This document shows, in pieces, positions 7,364-16,308 of a stretch of DNA of 39,465 bases. The notes beneath the pieces are model-generated. The model saw only the letters and a program-made list of their open reading frames with translations, did not search any database and had not been told where the DNA came from. This DNA comes from Yoonia sp. (lineage in GTDB: Bacteria > Pseudomonadota > Alphaproteobacteria > Rhodobacterales > Rhodobacteraceae). The position numbers were made by a program, and so were the translations under genes. The stretch is taken from the NCBI GenBank assembly GCA_023955335.1, contig JAGSGF010000029.1, positions 1-39,465 on the forward strand. Reading direction: 5' to 3'. Numbering within the stretch: position 1 is the stretch's first letter; each line of letters opens with the position of its first letter.

Positions 7364-8248
7364 ATGACCGAACTGCATCCAGATATGTCGACCCGACCGG
7401 ACGTAAAGGCGTTCTTTGATCCGATGACCAACACCATCAGCTATGTTGTTGTTGATCCTGCCAGCAGTGTCTGTGCTGTCGTAGATTCAGTGATGGATAT
7501 TGACTATGCTGCTGGCCGGATCACCCATGATCATGCCGATGAGATCGTCGATTACATTGTGTCGAACAATCTGACCCTTGAATGGATTATCGAGACCCAC
7601 GTCCACGCAGATCACCTGTCTGCAGCGCCTTACTTGCAAGAAACGCTGGGCGGAAAAATCGGTATCAGCGCAAAGATCAAAGAGGTCCAAGATACCTTTG
7701 GAAAGGTCTTTAACGAAGGCACCGAATTCCAGCGCGATGGGTCACAGTTCGACGCGTTGTTCAATGATGGCGATACATACACGATCGGCACGCTTGAGGT
7801 GTCTGTCATGGCTACCCCCGGCCATACCCCTGCGTGCATGGTTCATGTCGCCGGTGATGCGGCCTTTGTGGGTGACACGATGTTCATGCCAGATTCCGGG
7901 TCAGCCCGCGCCGATTTCCCCGGTGGTGATGCCGGAGAGCTGTTCGATTCCATCCAAAAAGTCCTCAGCTTGCCTGATGATATGCGGTTGTTCATGTGCC
8001 ACGATTACGGTCCGAACGGGCGCGACATCCAATGGGAAACAACCGTTGCCGACGAAAAGGCTCACAACATCCACGTTGGTGCAGGCGCAAGCCGCGAGAC
8101 TTTTGTTAAGTTGCGCACGCAACGCGATGCGACGCTGGCAGTTCCAAAGCTGATTATTCCATCGCTTCAGGTGAACATGCGCGCAGGCGAAATTCCCGCA
8201 GACGAGGCTGGAAATCCAACGCTCAAAGTACCGATTAACGGGCTGTAA
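7364..8248 (+). CDS. MBL-fold persulfide dioxygenase-like protein (Blh/ETHE1 type)
   Basis: The 294-residue product has the metallo-beta-lactamase fold of sulfur dioxygenases. The metal motif HVHADH is at 79-84, His154 in TPGHTP, Asp171 in VGDTMF and His213 in CHDYG complete the mononuclear iron site expected for ETHE1/Blh enzymes, which oxidise glutathione persulfide to sulfite. Blh is the classic BigR-regulated gene, which fits the repressor upstream. Start at 7364 has AAAGGAAA about seven bases before it; the open frame extends upstream to 7031 but that part overlaps the YeeE gene. The DUF442 domain that is fused to Blh in some bacteria is here a separate gene 53 bases downstream. Confidence 0.9.
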   Translation: MTELHPDMSTRPDVKAFFDPMTNTISYVVVDPASSVCAVVDSVMDIDYAAGRITHDHADEIVDYIVSNNLTLEWIIETHVHADHLSAAPYLQETLGGKIGISAKIKEVQDTFGKVFNEGTEFQRDGSQFDALFNDGDTYTIGTLEVSVMATPGHTPACMVHVAGDAAFVGDTMFMPDSGSARADFPGGDAGELFDSIQKVLSLPDDMRLFMCHDYGPNGRDIQWETTVADEKAHNIHVGAGASRETFVKLRTQRDATLAVPKLIIPSLQVNMRAGEIPADEAGNPTLKVPINGL

Positions 8249-8301
8249 GCTCTCATGCTTCATATCGCTGGCAAAACCAAAGAGCCGGAGAAAGGTTACC
8301 C

Positions 8302-8736
8302 ATGCAAATCACGCAACTCGATGCGCTGACTTACGTCGGCCCGCAAATCTCGCTATCAGACATCGCCGAGCTAAAACGCCGCGGCATTTGCAAAATCATC
8401 GTGACCCGTCCGGAAGGCGAAGCAGATGACCAGCCGGCAATATCTGAAATCACACGCGCGGCGAAAGCCGTTGGCATTGAGGTTCTTCAGATCCCTGTGG
8501 TGTCTGGCCAGATCACGGACGAGGATGTCAGCGCATTTGGCGCATGTGCTGCACAGACCTCTGGTCCGATCTTTGCCTATTGTCGCAGTGGGATGCGCGC
8601 AACATCGCTTTGGGCGATAGATAAGTGTAATAGGGGCCAGTGCGTCGACACCATTTTGCGCGATGCACAGACCGCAGGTTTCGACCTGTCCCCATTGTTA
8701 CCGCGCCTTGTCACAAAACCATCAACGACAGCCTGA
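8302..8736 (+). CDS. DUF442/TIGR01244 family sulfurtransferase-like protein
   Basis: This 144-residue protein belongs to the DUF442 family, a phosphatase-like fold that works as a rhodanese-like sulfurtransferase in sulfide oxidation. The active-site loop is CRSGMR at 94-99, giving nucleophile Cys94 and Arg99. The N-terminus (VGPQISLSDIAELKRRG) is typical. It is probably the stand-alone counterpart of the N-terminal domain of BigR-controlled Blh proteins and may pass sulfur between glutathione persulfide and thiosulfate. An AAAGG precedes the ATG by eight bases. The stop lies fifteen bases before the SulP start. Confidence 0.88.
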   Translation: MQITQLDALTYVGPQISLSDIAELKRRGICKIIVTRPEGEADDQPAISEITRAAKAVGIEVLQIPVVSGQITDEDVSAFGACAAQTSGPIFAYCRSGMRATSLWAIDKCNRGQCVDTILRDAQTAGFDLSPLLPRLVTKPSTTA

Positions 8737-8751
8737 TTGGACTTGAATACA

Positions 8752-10470
8752 ATGACCAAATTAGCACGATATCTACCAATCCTTGAGTGGGGCCGCACAT
8801 ATGATCGGCTGACTTTGACGAATGACCTCGTGGCTGCGGTTATTGTGACGATCATGCTGATCCCGCAGTCGTTGGCCTATGCTTTGCTGGCGGGCCTGCC
8901 ACCTGAAATGGGCCTTTATGCGTCAATGCTGCCGATCGTGCTTTATGCGATTTTTGGCACCAGTCGCGCGCTTGCTGTTGGTCCGGTCGCGGTCGTGTCG
9001 CTGTTGACCGCAGCGGCTGTAAGTAAGGTCGCGATACCCGGCACGTCGGAATACATCGTGGCTGCAATTACACTCGCGTTTCTGTCGGGCGCCATCTTGT
9101 TGGTTCTGGGTTTTTTGCGGTTGGGGTTTCTCGCCAACTTCCTATCACACCCTGTGATTGCTGGGTTCATCACTGCGTCCGGTATCATCATCGCCGCGAG
9201 CCAGCTGAAAAACATCCTTGGCATTGACGCAAGCGGTCACAACTTGCTCGAGATCATCGTCTCGTTACTTGAGCACCTGGGCGAGGTGAACTGGATCACT
9301 GCCATCATTGGCGTGGCGACAACGGCGTTTCTGTTTTGGGTACGCAAAGGCCTGCTACCGCTATTGATAAAGCTTGGTCTAAATGTGCGCACGGCGGGTA
9401 TTGTTGCCAAAGCCGGACCTGTTGCTGCGATCGTTGTGACGACGCTGGCTGTCTGGGGTCTTAGCCTTGCCGAACGTGGTGTGAAAATTGTGGGTGACGT
9501 GCCAACGGGACTACCGCCGCTGTCGCTGCCGTCATTCTCAATGGACTTGTGGAGCAGCTTGATCGTTTCCGCCGTGGTGATTTCGATCATTGGTTTTGTA
9601 GAATCCGTGTCAGTTGCGCAAACACTGGCCGCAAAAAACCGGCAGCGCATCGATCCCGATCAAGAGCTTATTGGACTAGGGGCTGCCAACATCGGGGCTG
9701 CATTTACGGGCGGCTTCCCTGTAACAGGCGGGTTTTCACGGTCCGTTGTCAATTATGATGCAGGGGCGTCCACACCTGCGGCGGGTGCCTATACTGCGAT
9801 TGGACTTGGCGTGGCATCGCTGTTCCTTACACCGCTGATCTTTCATCTCCCCAAGGCCACGCTGGCCGCAACGATCATCGTTGCCGTGCTTTCACTTGTC
9901 GACTTTTCGATCCTCAAAAAGACTTGGCAGTATTCCAAGTCAGACTTTGCCGCAGTGGCCGTCACGATGGCAATGACGCTTTTGGTTGGTGTCGAATTGG
10001 GGGTCACAACCGGTGTTGCGATTTCGATCCTCATTCATCTGTTCAAAACATCGCGGCCACACATGGCTATCGTTGGGCAAGTGCCGGGCACTGAACATTA
10101 CCGAAATGTTTTGCGCCATAAGGTGATCGTTGACCAAAGCGTTTTGACCATACGGGTTGATGAAAGTCTGTACTTTGCGAATACACGCGCTCTTGAAGAT
10201 CGCATCTATGACGAAGTCGCTATGCAAACGGACCTCAAGCACGTCATTTTGATGTGTTCTGCCGTGAATGCAATCGACATGAGCGCGCTTGAATCCCTAG
10301 AGGCTATCAATGCGCGCCTGAAGTTGGGTGGCGTGGATTTTCATCTATCAGAGGTTAAAGGACCAGTGATGGACCGATTGCAAAGATCCGGTTTTCTGGA
10401 ACATTTAACCGGACAGGTTTTCTTAAGCCAACATCAGGCACAAACGGCAATTGGTGTGGTGACGACTTAA
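8752..10470 (+). CDS. SulP-family anion permease with STAS domain
   Basis: This 572-residue transporter has a membrane domain of about 12-14 helices, including the family signature near residues 33-60 (IPQSLAYALLAGLPPEMGLYAS), and a C-terminal cytoplasmic STAS domain from about 445 (ESLYFANTRALEDRI, then VNAIDMSALESL). SulP proteins move sulfate, bicarbonate or related anions. In a sulfide-oxidation operon the likely cargo is sulfite, sulfate or thiosulfate, but bicarbonate cannot be excluded. I take the ATG at 8752, which has a weak GGA upstream; an in-frame TTG at 8737, directly after the DUF442 stop, would add five residues. Confidence 0.92.
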   Translation: MTKLARYLPILEWGRTYDRLTLTNDLVAAVIVTIMLIPQSLAYALLAGLPPEMGLYASMLPIVLYAIFGTSRALAVGPVAVVSLLTAAAVSKVAIPGTSEYIVAAITLAFLSGAILLVLGFLRLGFLANFLSHPVIAGFITASGIIIAASQLKNILGIDASGHNLLEIIVSLLEHLGEVNWITAIIGVATTAFLFWVRKGLLPLLIKLGLNVRTAGIVAKAGPVAAIVVTTLAVWGLSLAERGVKIVGDVPTGLPPLSLPSFSMDLWSSLIVSAVVISIIGFVESVSVAQTLAAKNRQRIDPDQELIGLGAANIGAAFTGGFPVTGGFSRSVVNYDAGASTPAAGAYTAIGLGVASLFLTPLIFHLPKATLAATIIVAVLSLVDFSILKKTWQYSKSDFAAVAVTMAMTLLVGVELGVTTGVAISILIHLFKTSRPHMAIVGQVPGTEHYRNVLRHKVIVDQSVLTIRVDESLYFANTRALEDRIYDEVAMQTDLKHVILMCSAVNAIDMSALESLEAINARLKLGGVDFHLSEVKGPVMDRLQRSGFLEHLTGQVFLSQHQAQTAIGVVTT

Positions 10471-10507
10471 GCACAACATAAATCCACCCCATATAAGGAG
10501 CAATAAA

Positions 10508-10873
10508 ATGGCTTATACAGAGAAATTTCAATCACTTGCCGACAAGGCAATGTCACAAGTGCAAAGCGTTTCGCCCAATGAGGTGGATGCAATGCTGGAA
10601 AGTGGCGCCATCGCGCTGGATATTAGAGACAAGGAAGAACACGATGCGGGACATATCGACGGGTCTTTGAACATCAGTCGTGGCAAGCTTGAGATGAATG
10701 TTGAAGGTCTGATTGGCGATCTAGACGCTGTCGTCGTTTGCTACTGCAATGCCAACAATAGAGGCGCACTGTCTGCAGCAGCATTACGATCGATGGGCTA
10801 CACCAATGCAAGGTATATTGCTGGCGGGTTGAAGGCATATCGTGCGGTTCAAACCGAGCGTAAAATCGGTTGA
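10508..10873 (+). CDS. Single-domain rhodanese-like sulfurtransferase
   Basis: This 121-residue protein is a cytoplasmic rhodanese domain. ALDIRDKEEHDAGHIDGSLNI (about 36-56) is the conserved CH2A-type region, and the active-site loop is Cys80-Asn-Ala-Asn-Asn-Arg85, a CX4R loop as in active rhodaneses; a second Cys at 78 precedes it. It would carry sulfane sulfur as a persulfide on Cys80. AAGGAGC lies about seven bases before the ATG at 10508. It follows the SulP gene by 37 bases and is the last gene of the SqrR-controlled set, before a hairpin that also ends the converging dnaE2 gene. Confidence 0.92.
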   Translation: MAYTEKFQSLADKAMSQVQSVSPNEVDAMLESGAIALDIRDKEEHDAGHIDGSLNISRGKLEMNVEGLIGDLDAVVVCYCNANNRGALSAAALRSMGYTNARYIAGGLKAYRAVQTERKIG

Positions 10874-10879
10874 AAGGCG

Positions 10880-10902
10880 CGGGGCTTTTAATGAAAGTCC
10901 CG
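10880..10902. terminator. Bidirectional hairpin between rhodanese and dnaE2
   Basis: CGGGGCTTT (10880-10888) pairs with AAAGTCCCG (10894-10902) over a five-base loop, with one G-T wobble. It lies seven bases after the rhodanese stop and overlaps the last codons of dnaE2 on the other strand, so it could serve convergent transcripts. There is no long T tract. Confidence 0.55.
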
Positions 10903-13900
10903 ACTTGGAAACAACCGCTTTGCCTGTTCACGCGGATGCATTGCGCGGGCGGGTTGCTTGCGCGGGCGGGGTGTGTCGTCAGCTTGGGGCAGTGTCTCGC
11001 CGATCACCTCGTCCATCGGATGCCCAAGGTCAGTAAGGCGATGCGACATATCCTCGATCTGTTGCGCAATCAGGTGAACGACGATACCTTCGCGTTGCAA
11101 ATACCCTGTGACGCGGAGCAGACGCCCCCCCATGACGACGCGCCGAAACTGTTCATAGACCTTAGGCCAAACGATGACATTGGATACGCCCGTTTCATCC
11201 TCCAACGTCAGAAATATCACGCCTGACGCCGTTCCGGGACGTTGACGGGTGATCACCAACCCGCAGACCGATGTGCGCTGCAACGGCGCAGTGGCCAGCG
11301 CGGCATGTGGGGTCAATCCTGTAATCGAGGGGCGTAACAACTCCATCGGATGGGCACGCAGGGACAGGCGCATGGCGACATAATCTTCGACGACCTCTTC
11401 TCCAAGATGCATGGGGAGCAGCCTGACAGGTGGCTCAACAATGCCTTCCCCCTCAATGGGGTCATTGAACAAGGGTAAAGGGCGCGGACCTCGGATTGCT
11501 TTGACCTGCCATAACGCATCGCGCCGCGTGAGGCCCATATCGCAGAACGCATCCGCTTCGGCCAATCGCTCTAAGGTGGCTGGCGCGACCCCTGCCCGCA
11601 GCCACACTCCATCAGGATCGGCATAGCCATTTCCGCGGGCGGCAACGATCCAACCGGCGTCTTCTTCTTTGAACCCTTTGATCTGACGAAACCCAAGGCG
11701 CAATGCCAAGGCGCCATCCATGCGGCGTTCTAACGTGTTATCCCACGCGCTGTGGTTCACACTGATCGGGCGCACTTCGACCTGATGTTCACGCGCATCG
11801 CGCACAATTTGGGCGGGCGCGTAAAATCCCATGGGTTGCGAGTTTAAAAGAGCGCAGGCAAAGACAGCCGCATGGTGGCATTTGAGCCAGGCAGAGATAT
11901 AGACCAGCATGGCAAAGGCAGCGGCGTGGCTTTCAGGAAACCCGTATTCGGCAAAGCCTTCGATCTGGCCGAAACAACGCTCTGCGACCTCGGGGCTATA
12001 CCCGTTCCCCAGCATGCCATTGACGAACTTGTCCTTGAAGGTCCCGATGGTGCCCATCCGGCGGAATGAGGCCAACGATCTGCGGAGGTGATCGGCCTCT
12101 TCTGGCGAGAATCCGGCACCGACGACGGCAATTTGCATCGCTTGTTCCTGAAACAGCGGAACGCCAAGGGTTTTCCGCGTCACCTCTCGTAATGCGCTCC
12201 CAAATGGTTCTGGCTTTTCAAAACCCTGCCGCCGATTAATATAGGGATGCACCATCCCGCCCTGAATAGGACCGGGGCGCACGATGGCGACCTCAATCAC
12301 GAGATCATAGAATTCGCGGGGTTTCATCCGTGGCAGGAAATTCATCTGCGCACGGCTCTCTACTTGGAAAACACCAACCGCATCAGCCACGCAGAGCATG
12401 TCATAGGTGGCGCCATCTTCTTGCGGGACGGTCGCGATAGAGAGTGTTGTCTTCTCATGCTGTTGAAGCAAATCAAAGGACTTGCGAATACAGCTCAGCA
12501 TACCAAGCCCAAGGATATCAACCTTGAGAATACCCAATGTGTCGATATCGTCCTTGTCCCATTCGATCACCGTGCGATCCTCCATCGCGGCGTTTGAAAT
12601 TGGGCACAGCTCGTCCAGCCGCCCCTTCGTGATGACAAAACCGCCGACATGTTGGGACAAATAGCGCGGGAAACCGATAATCTCGCCGATCAGATGGATG
12701 GTTTGCGCAAGGCGGCGATCCGTAGGATTCAGACCCAGTTCGCGGATGCGCCCGGGGTCAACCCCGCCTTCGGCCATACCCCATATTTGACCAGACAAGC
12801 CTGCAGTCACATCCTGACTAAGCCCCATCACCTTGCCCACCTCGCGGATCGCCGCACGAGACCGAAAATGGATCACAGTTGCGCAAAGCCCAGCGCGGTG
12901 ACGTCCATATTTTTCATAGATGTGCTGGATGACCTCTTCACGGCGTTCATGTTCGAAATCAACGTCGATATCTGGCGGCTCGCCTCGGAATTCGGACACA
13001 AACCGTTCAACCACCATGGTGATGGTTTCAGGGCTGACATCCGTGATGCCCAGCAGATAGCAAAGGATTGAATTGGCCGCAGAGCCGCGCCCTTGGCAAA
13101 GGATGCCTTGGGATCTGGCAAATTGTACGATGTCGTGGACGGTCAGAAAATAAGCCGGGAATTCCAGCTTCGCGACGAGGATGAGTTCCTTTTCGACTTG
13201 GGCAAGGGCCTTTGGGGTGGGCCCATTCGGGTAGCGGCGTTTCAGCCCCTCCATCGCCAATCGGGTCAACCGTTGTTGCGGAGTTTCGTCTTCGGAAATT
13301 TCGTCAGGATATTCATAGGACAATTCGCTGAGGCAAAAACTACACCGATCGGCAATCTCTAGCGTGCGGCGGATCGCGGCAGGATGGTTGCGGAACAGGC
13401 GGGCCATATCGGTGTGATCTTTCAACCGCCGTTCCGCATTGGGCAGGGCGCGCGTGCCGATTTGATCAATCGTGATGTGTTCGCGCATACAGGTCAGCAC
13501 ATCGGCCAGTTGCCTGCGATTGCCTCGGTGCATCAAGACATCACCGATAGCGACCATGGGGGTGGCTGCTTTTTGCGCCTGATAAGCACACGCATCGAAA
13601 TAGGCTTGGTCGCTGCCATCATAACGTGGGGCGACACCCAAAAACACATGGCCTGGATACCGCCGCTGTATGGTTTGGATATGCGCAGTGTCCGCCCTAT
13701 CACCCTGCGGCAAAGCAATCAGGATCATGCCTTTGCACCCCTCAAGCAGATCACATAATTCCAGATGGCACGCCCCTTTTTCGGCGCGTCTTTTGCCGAG
13801 GGTCAAAAGCCTGCTTAGTCGGGCATAGCCTTCACGGTCACAGGGCAAAGCAACCCATTCCACCGGACTATCAGTTAAAACCAAGCGGCATCCGACAATC

Positions 13901-14142
13901 AGCTTTGGCAATCTGATACGCTCTTCTGCCTCGCGCTTTAGTTCTTTAAGGGCGCTATAGGCACGGACCACACCTGCCAATGAATTGCGGTCGGTAATGG
14001 CAATGGCCGCAAGCCCAAGCTCTGCTGCGCGTGTCATCAGTTCTTCTGGGTGCGAGGCGCCTGTTAGAAAGGTGAAATTCGTCGTGACGCACAGCTCCGC
14101 GTAGTTTGGGCCATTCATATTTGTCTGTATGGTTTTGCTCAT
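10888..14142 (-). CDS. dnaE2: Error-prone DNA polymerase DnaE2 (ImuC)
   Basis: The 1084-residue product is a C-family polymerase alpha subunit of the DnaE2/ImuC branch, used in damage-induced mutagenesis with ImuA and ImuB. An N-terminal PHP domain (about 14-230) is followed by the polymerase core with GRGSAANS (351-358) and the catalytic aspartates in PPDIDVDFEHERR (about 389-402). A C-terminal OB-fold region is present (TSVCGLVITRQRPGTASGVIFLTLED). Length fits DnaE2 rather than the longer replicative DnaE1. ATG 14142 overlaps the imuB stop as ATGA and is preferred to an upstream frame start at 14196 that would run into imuB. Gene order imuA-imuB-dnaE2 is the standard cassette. Confidence 0.95.
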   Translation of the reverse strand: MSKTIQTNMNGPNYAELCVTTNFTFLTGASHPEELMTRAAELGLAAIAITDRNSLAGVVRAYSALKELKREAEERIRLPKLIVGCRLVLTDSPVEWVALPCDREGYARLSRLLTLGKRRAEKGACHLELCDLLEGCKGMILIALPQGDRADTAHIQTIQRRYPGHVFLGVAPRYDGSDQAYFDACAYQAQKAATPMVAIGDVLMHRGNRRQLADVLTCMREHITIDQIGTRALPNAERRLKDHTDMARLFRNHPAAIRRTLEIADRCSFCLSELSYEYPDEISEDETPQQRLTRLAMEGLKRRYPNGPTPKALAQVEKELILVAKLEFPAYFLTVHDIVQFARSQGILCQGRGSAANSILCYLLGITDVSPETITMVVERFVSEFRGEPPDIDVDFEHERREEVIQHIYEKYGRHRAGLCATVIHFRSRAAIREVGKVMGLSQDVTAGLSGQIWGMAEGGVDPGRIRELGLNPTDRRLAQTIHLIGEIIGFPRYLSQHVGGFVITKGRLDELCPISNAAMEDRTVIEWDKDDIDTLGILKVDILGLGMLSCIRKSFDLLQQHEKTTLSIATVPQEDGATYDMLCVADAVGVFQVESRAQMNFLPRMKPREFYDLVIEVAIVRPGPIQGGMVHPYINRRQGFEKPEPFGSALREVTRKTLGVPLFQEQAMQIAVVGAGFSPEEADHLRRSLASFRRMGTIGTFKDKFVNGMLGNGYSPEVAERCFGQIEGFAEYGFPESHAAAFAMLVYISAWLKCHHAAVFACALLNSQPMGFYAPAQIVRDAREHQVEVRPISVNHSAWDNTLERRMDGALALRLGFRQIKGFKEEDAGWIVAARGNGYADPDGVWLRAGVAPATLERLAEADAFCDMGLTRRDALWQVKAIRGPRPLPLFNDPIEGEGIVEPPVRLLPMHLGEEVVEDYVAMRLSLRAHPMELLRPSITGLTPHAALATAPLQRTSVCGLVITRQRPGTASGVIFLTLEDETGVSNVIVWPKVYEQFRRVVMGGRLLRVTGYLQREGIVVHLIAQQIEDMSHRLTDLGHPMDEVIGETLPQADDTPRPRKQPARAMHPREQAKRLFPSRDFH

Positions 14143-15605
14143 GCGAACTGTCCCTGCACAAACCAACCAGGATTTTGCGGGGTGTAAAACAACCAAAGGC
14201 GCCGCCCTTGTTTGGTTTCAACCTTCCAGTAATCGCGCACCCCTGAACGCCAGTTCTCGTCCGACAACCACCATTCAGGGGCGATCCGTTCTGGACCGGT
14301 GGCGCGCTCGACACGAAACGTCATACGCCGCCAACGCAAAAATGCGGGGGGCGATGGTCCAGTGCCCATGATCGGTTCTGGTGGAAAAAGCTGTATCGGG
14401 CGTTCGCGAAAATTCACCCAAGACCCTGCAGGGTCAGAGTATGCCGCTGGCGCGATGATATAGCTCCGCTCTGGGATATGGCTGTCTGCGGGTAGAAACC
14501 GCTGTACGTTCTCCAGCCCAATCCGATTACCAATCCGTGTGATCAAGTCTTCCAACCGACCATCAACGCGCCCATGAGCATGAGACATCTGTTGCACTGG
14601 CAACGGTTCCACCAATGTTGCGGCAAGATGTAGTTGATCAATCCCAAACCCCGCATCAATCTGACCGACGCCCCGTTCAAATAGCGGTAGAATACGCAGC
14701 GGGTCACGCATCGCACATGCCAGCCGTAATTCGATCTCTTGATTGGCCTTGTCCACGCGGCGTAGGGTCAGCAACAGCACCCGCGCGCCCATTTCCCGCC
14801 CTTTCAGTTTTCCGCATAATTGGTCGAGCAAGCGCGCAGTGCCCGCCATCACATCCGCCTCAAGGCCAATAGGATCTGGAAGGCTCAGCCGCACCTGATA
14901 TCGTGGCGGGTTTGGCAACGGAGAGATGCTTTCTGCCTGTGTTCCCACCGCTTGATCTAACCGCAAAAGAACCGCCGATCCAAACCGGCGGGTAATCGTG
15001 GCGCGGGGCAAAGCCCTTAAGTCAGAGACAAAGCGGACGCCAAGACGTTGCAGGCCAACACAGGTCTTTTCCTCTAATCGCAAGGCGGCCACGGGAAGCC
15101 TGCCAATCGCATCTAACGGGTGTGCCTGTGTCGCATCGCCATTGCCGTAATGCGCAAATGCCCAAGCTGCCCCGCGCGTGTCTGCCACACCGCTTTTTAC
15201 CAAAAGACCTGCGCGTGCCAGCCGCAGATGTATGTCGTGCAAAAGGTTTGCCTCGCCGCCAAACAAATGTGCCGCACCCGTGATATCCAGCACAAGCCCG
15301 TTTGCCCCCTCTAATCCAACCCAAGGGCAGTACCGCTTTGCCCACCTTGCCAAGACATGCAAAAACCTTTGATCCCCAACGGGATCTGCCGGATGACTTT
15401 GCAGATCAGAACAAAAGGCCCGCGCATCTGAATAGCCCATCCCGCGCTGCAACCCCTGCTGTGTCGCCAATGGGTTCAGGCAATAAAGCCGCTCTGTGTT
15501 ACTTTGCCGCTGGGTCAGAACAAAGGGCGCATCAATTGGCCGCGCCCTAAGGAACCGGTCGCTCGCGAGCCTCGGAAACCACAATGATACGACGCGCTTC
15601 GGCAT
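14139..15605 (-). CDS. imuB: ImuB, Y-family polymerase-like mutasome protein
   Basis: This 488-residue protein resembles Y-family polymerases but belongs to the inactive ImuB branch that bridges ImuA, DnaE2 and the beta clamp. The N-terminus RVVSLWFPRLASDRFLR replaces the acidic catalytic signature of active Y polymerases. The palm and finger region spans about 1-170, followed by a little-finger-like domain and a long C-terminal tail ending in WYTPQ-like motifs (LFYTPQNPGWFVQGQFA). ATG 15605 is chosen; an ATG four codons upstream (15617) is also possible. Its 5' end overlaps the 3' end of imuA by about 59 bases, indicating strong translational coupling. Confidence 0.92.
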   Translation of the reverse strand: MPKRVVSLWFPRLASDRFLRARPIDAPFVLTQRQSNTERLYCLNPLATQQGLQRGMGYSDARAFCSDLQSHPADPVGDQRFLHVLARWAKRYCPWVGLEGANGLVLDITGAAHLFGGEANLLHDIHLRLARAGLLVKSGVADTRGAAWAFAHYGNGDATQAHPLDAIGRLPVAALRLEEKTCVGLQRLGVRFVSDLRALPRATITRRFGSAVLLRLDQAVGTQAESISPLPNPPRYQVRLSLPDPIGLEADVMAGTARLLDQLCGKLKGREMGARVLLLTLRRVDKANQEIELRLACAMRDPLRILPLFERGVGQIDAGFGIDQLHLAATLVEPLPVQQMSHAHGRVDGRLEDLITRIGNRIGLENVQRFLPADSHIPERSYIIAPAAYSDPAGSWVNFRERPIQLFPPEPIMGTGPSPPAFLRWRRMTFRVERATGPERIAPEWWLSDENWRSGVRDYWKVETKQGRRLWLFYTPQNPGWFVQGQFA

Positions 15606-16134
15606 TCCAACGTACATCCCAAGCCGTTAATGTTCCTGATTTGTTCTTAATAAGTTCCCACCGTTGAAGAGTCGAGTCTGTCGGGTCAAAAACCGGCGTG
15701 CAGTGCCACCGCGTTTCCACCGCGTTGCTGCCCGTTCCTTCTGGCACAATGCACAGACCCGTCGATTGCCCCGCTTCCGCAGCCAACTGCAAACGCCGCC
15801 CCGCCGTCAAACCAATCGGCTTGGTCAGCTCAATAACCGTCAAAGCCACGACCCCAGATCGCAAAGACTCTTCGGCAGTGGCTAGAACCTCCGTCTGATC
15901 GTTGCCTTTCGCAATCAAAAGACTGTGCGGGTCAATGTACGGGCTAACCCCTGCAGGATTGATTTGATCCGCCTGCCAAGCCTCCCTCACCCATAAAACA
16001 GACCCACGCAAATGTCCGGCAAGCGCAAAGGCGAAACCGAATGCGTTCGGACCACAAGCCTCGTGAACGCGGTTGGCGCGCGGGGGGAAATGATCAGGGA
16101 AATCAGATGGCATGGCGTAGTCTACCAATCTCAT
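15547..16134 (-). CDS. imuA: ImuA, RecA-like mutasome protein
   Basis: The 195-residue product corresponds to the short alphaproteobacterial ImuA (SulA-like/RecA-like) that partners ImuB and DnaE2. Landmarks are EACGPNAFGFAFALAGHLRGSVLWVRE (about 26-52), the segment around AEESLRSGVVALTVIEL, and a C-terminal RRIIVVSEAR. A Walker A motif is not apparent, as is usual for these proteins. Start at 16134 is the first ATG; another at 16113 is possible. The 174-base region upstream, shared with the divergent FAD oxidoreductase, shows no clear GAAC-N7-GAAC LexA box, so SOS control cannot be confirmed here. Confidence 0.88.
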   Translation of the reverse strand: MRLVDYAMPSDFPDHFPPRANRVHEACGPNAFGFAFALAGHLRGSVLWVREAWQADQINPAGVSPYIDPHSLLIAKGNDQTEVLATAEESLRSGVVALTVIELTKPIGLTAGRRLQLAAEAGQSTGLCIVPEGTGSNAVETRWHCTPVFDPTDSTLQRWELIKNKSGTLTAWDVRWNAEARRIIVVSEARERPVP

Positions 16135-16308
16135 GTGGAAAATGCGATCCCCGACAACTCTTCTGCATACTGCAACATGTCAAAACTAGGCATTCACGGG
16201 ATTGATGATCCGGTAATGCCAATCGTAGGCCCTTTGACATCGAACCAGAAGCATACAAAGAGTGTCACAACAGGATGCTAACAACGGAGCGGCAATATCC
16301 ATTGCTGA

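Noticed and set aside
16135-16308. LexA box for the imuA operon
   Set aside because: Only one GAAC half-site (16242-16245) is present, with ATAC where the second should be. SOS control may still exist through a different or distant site.
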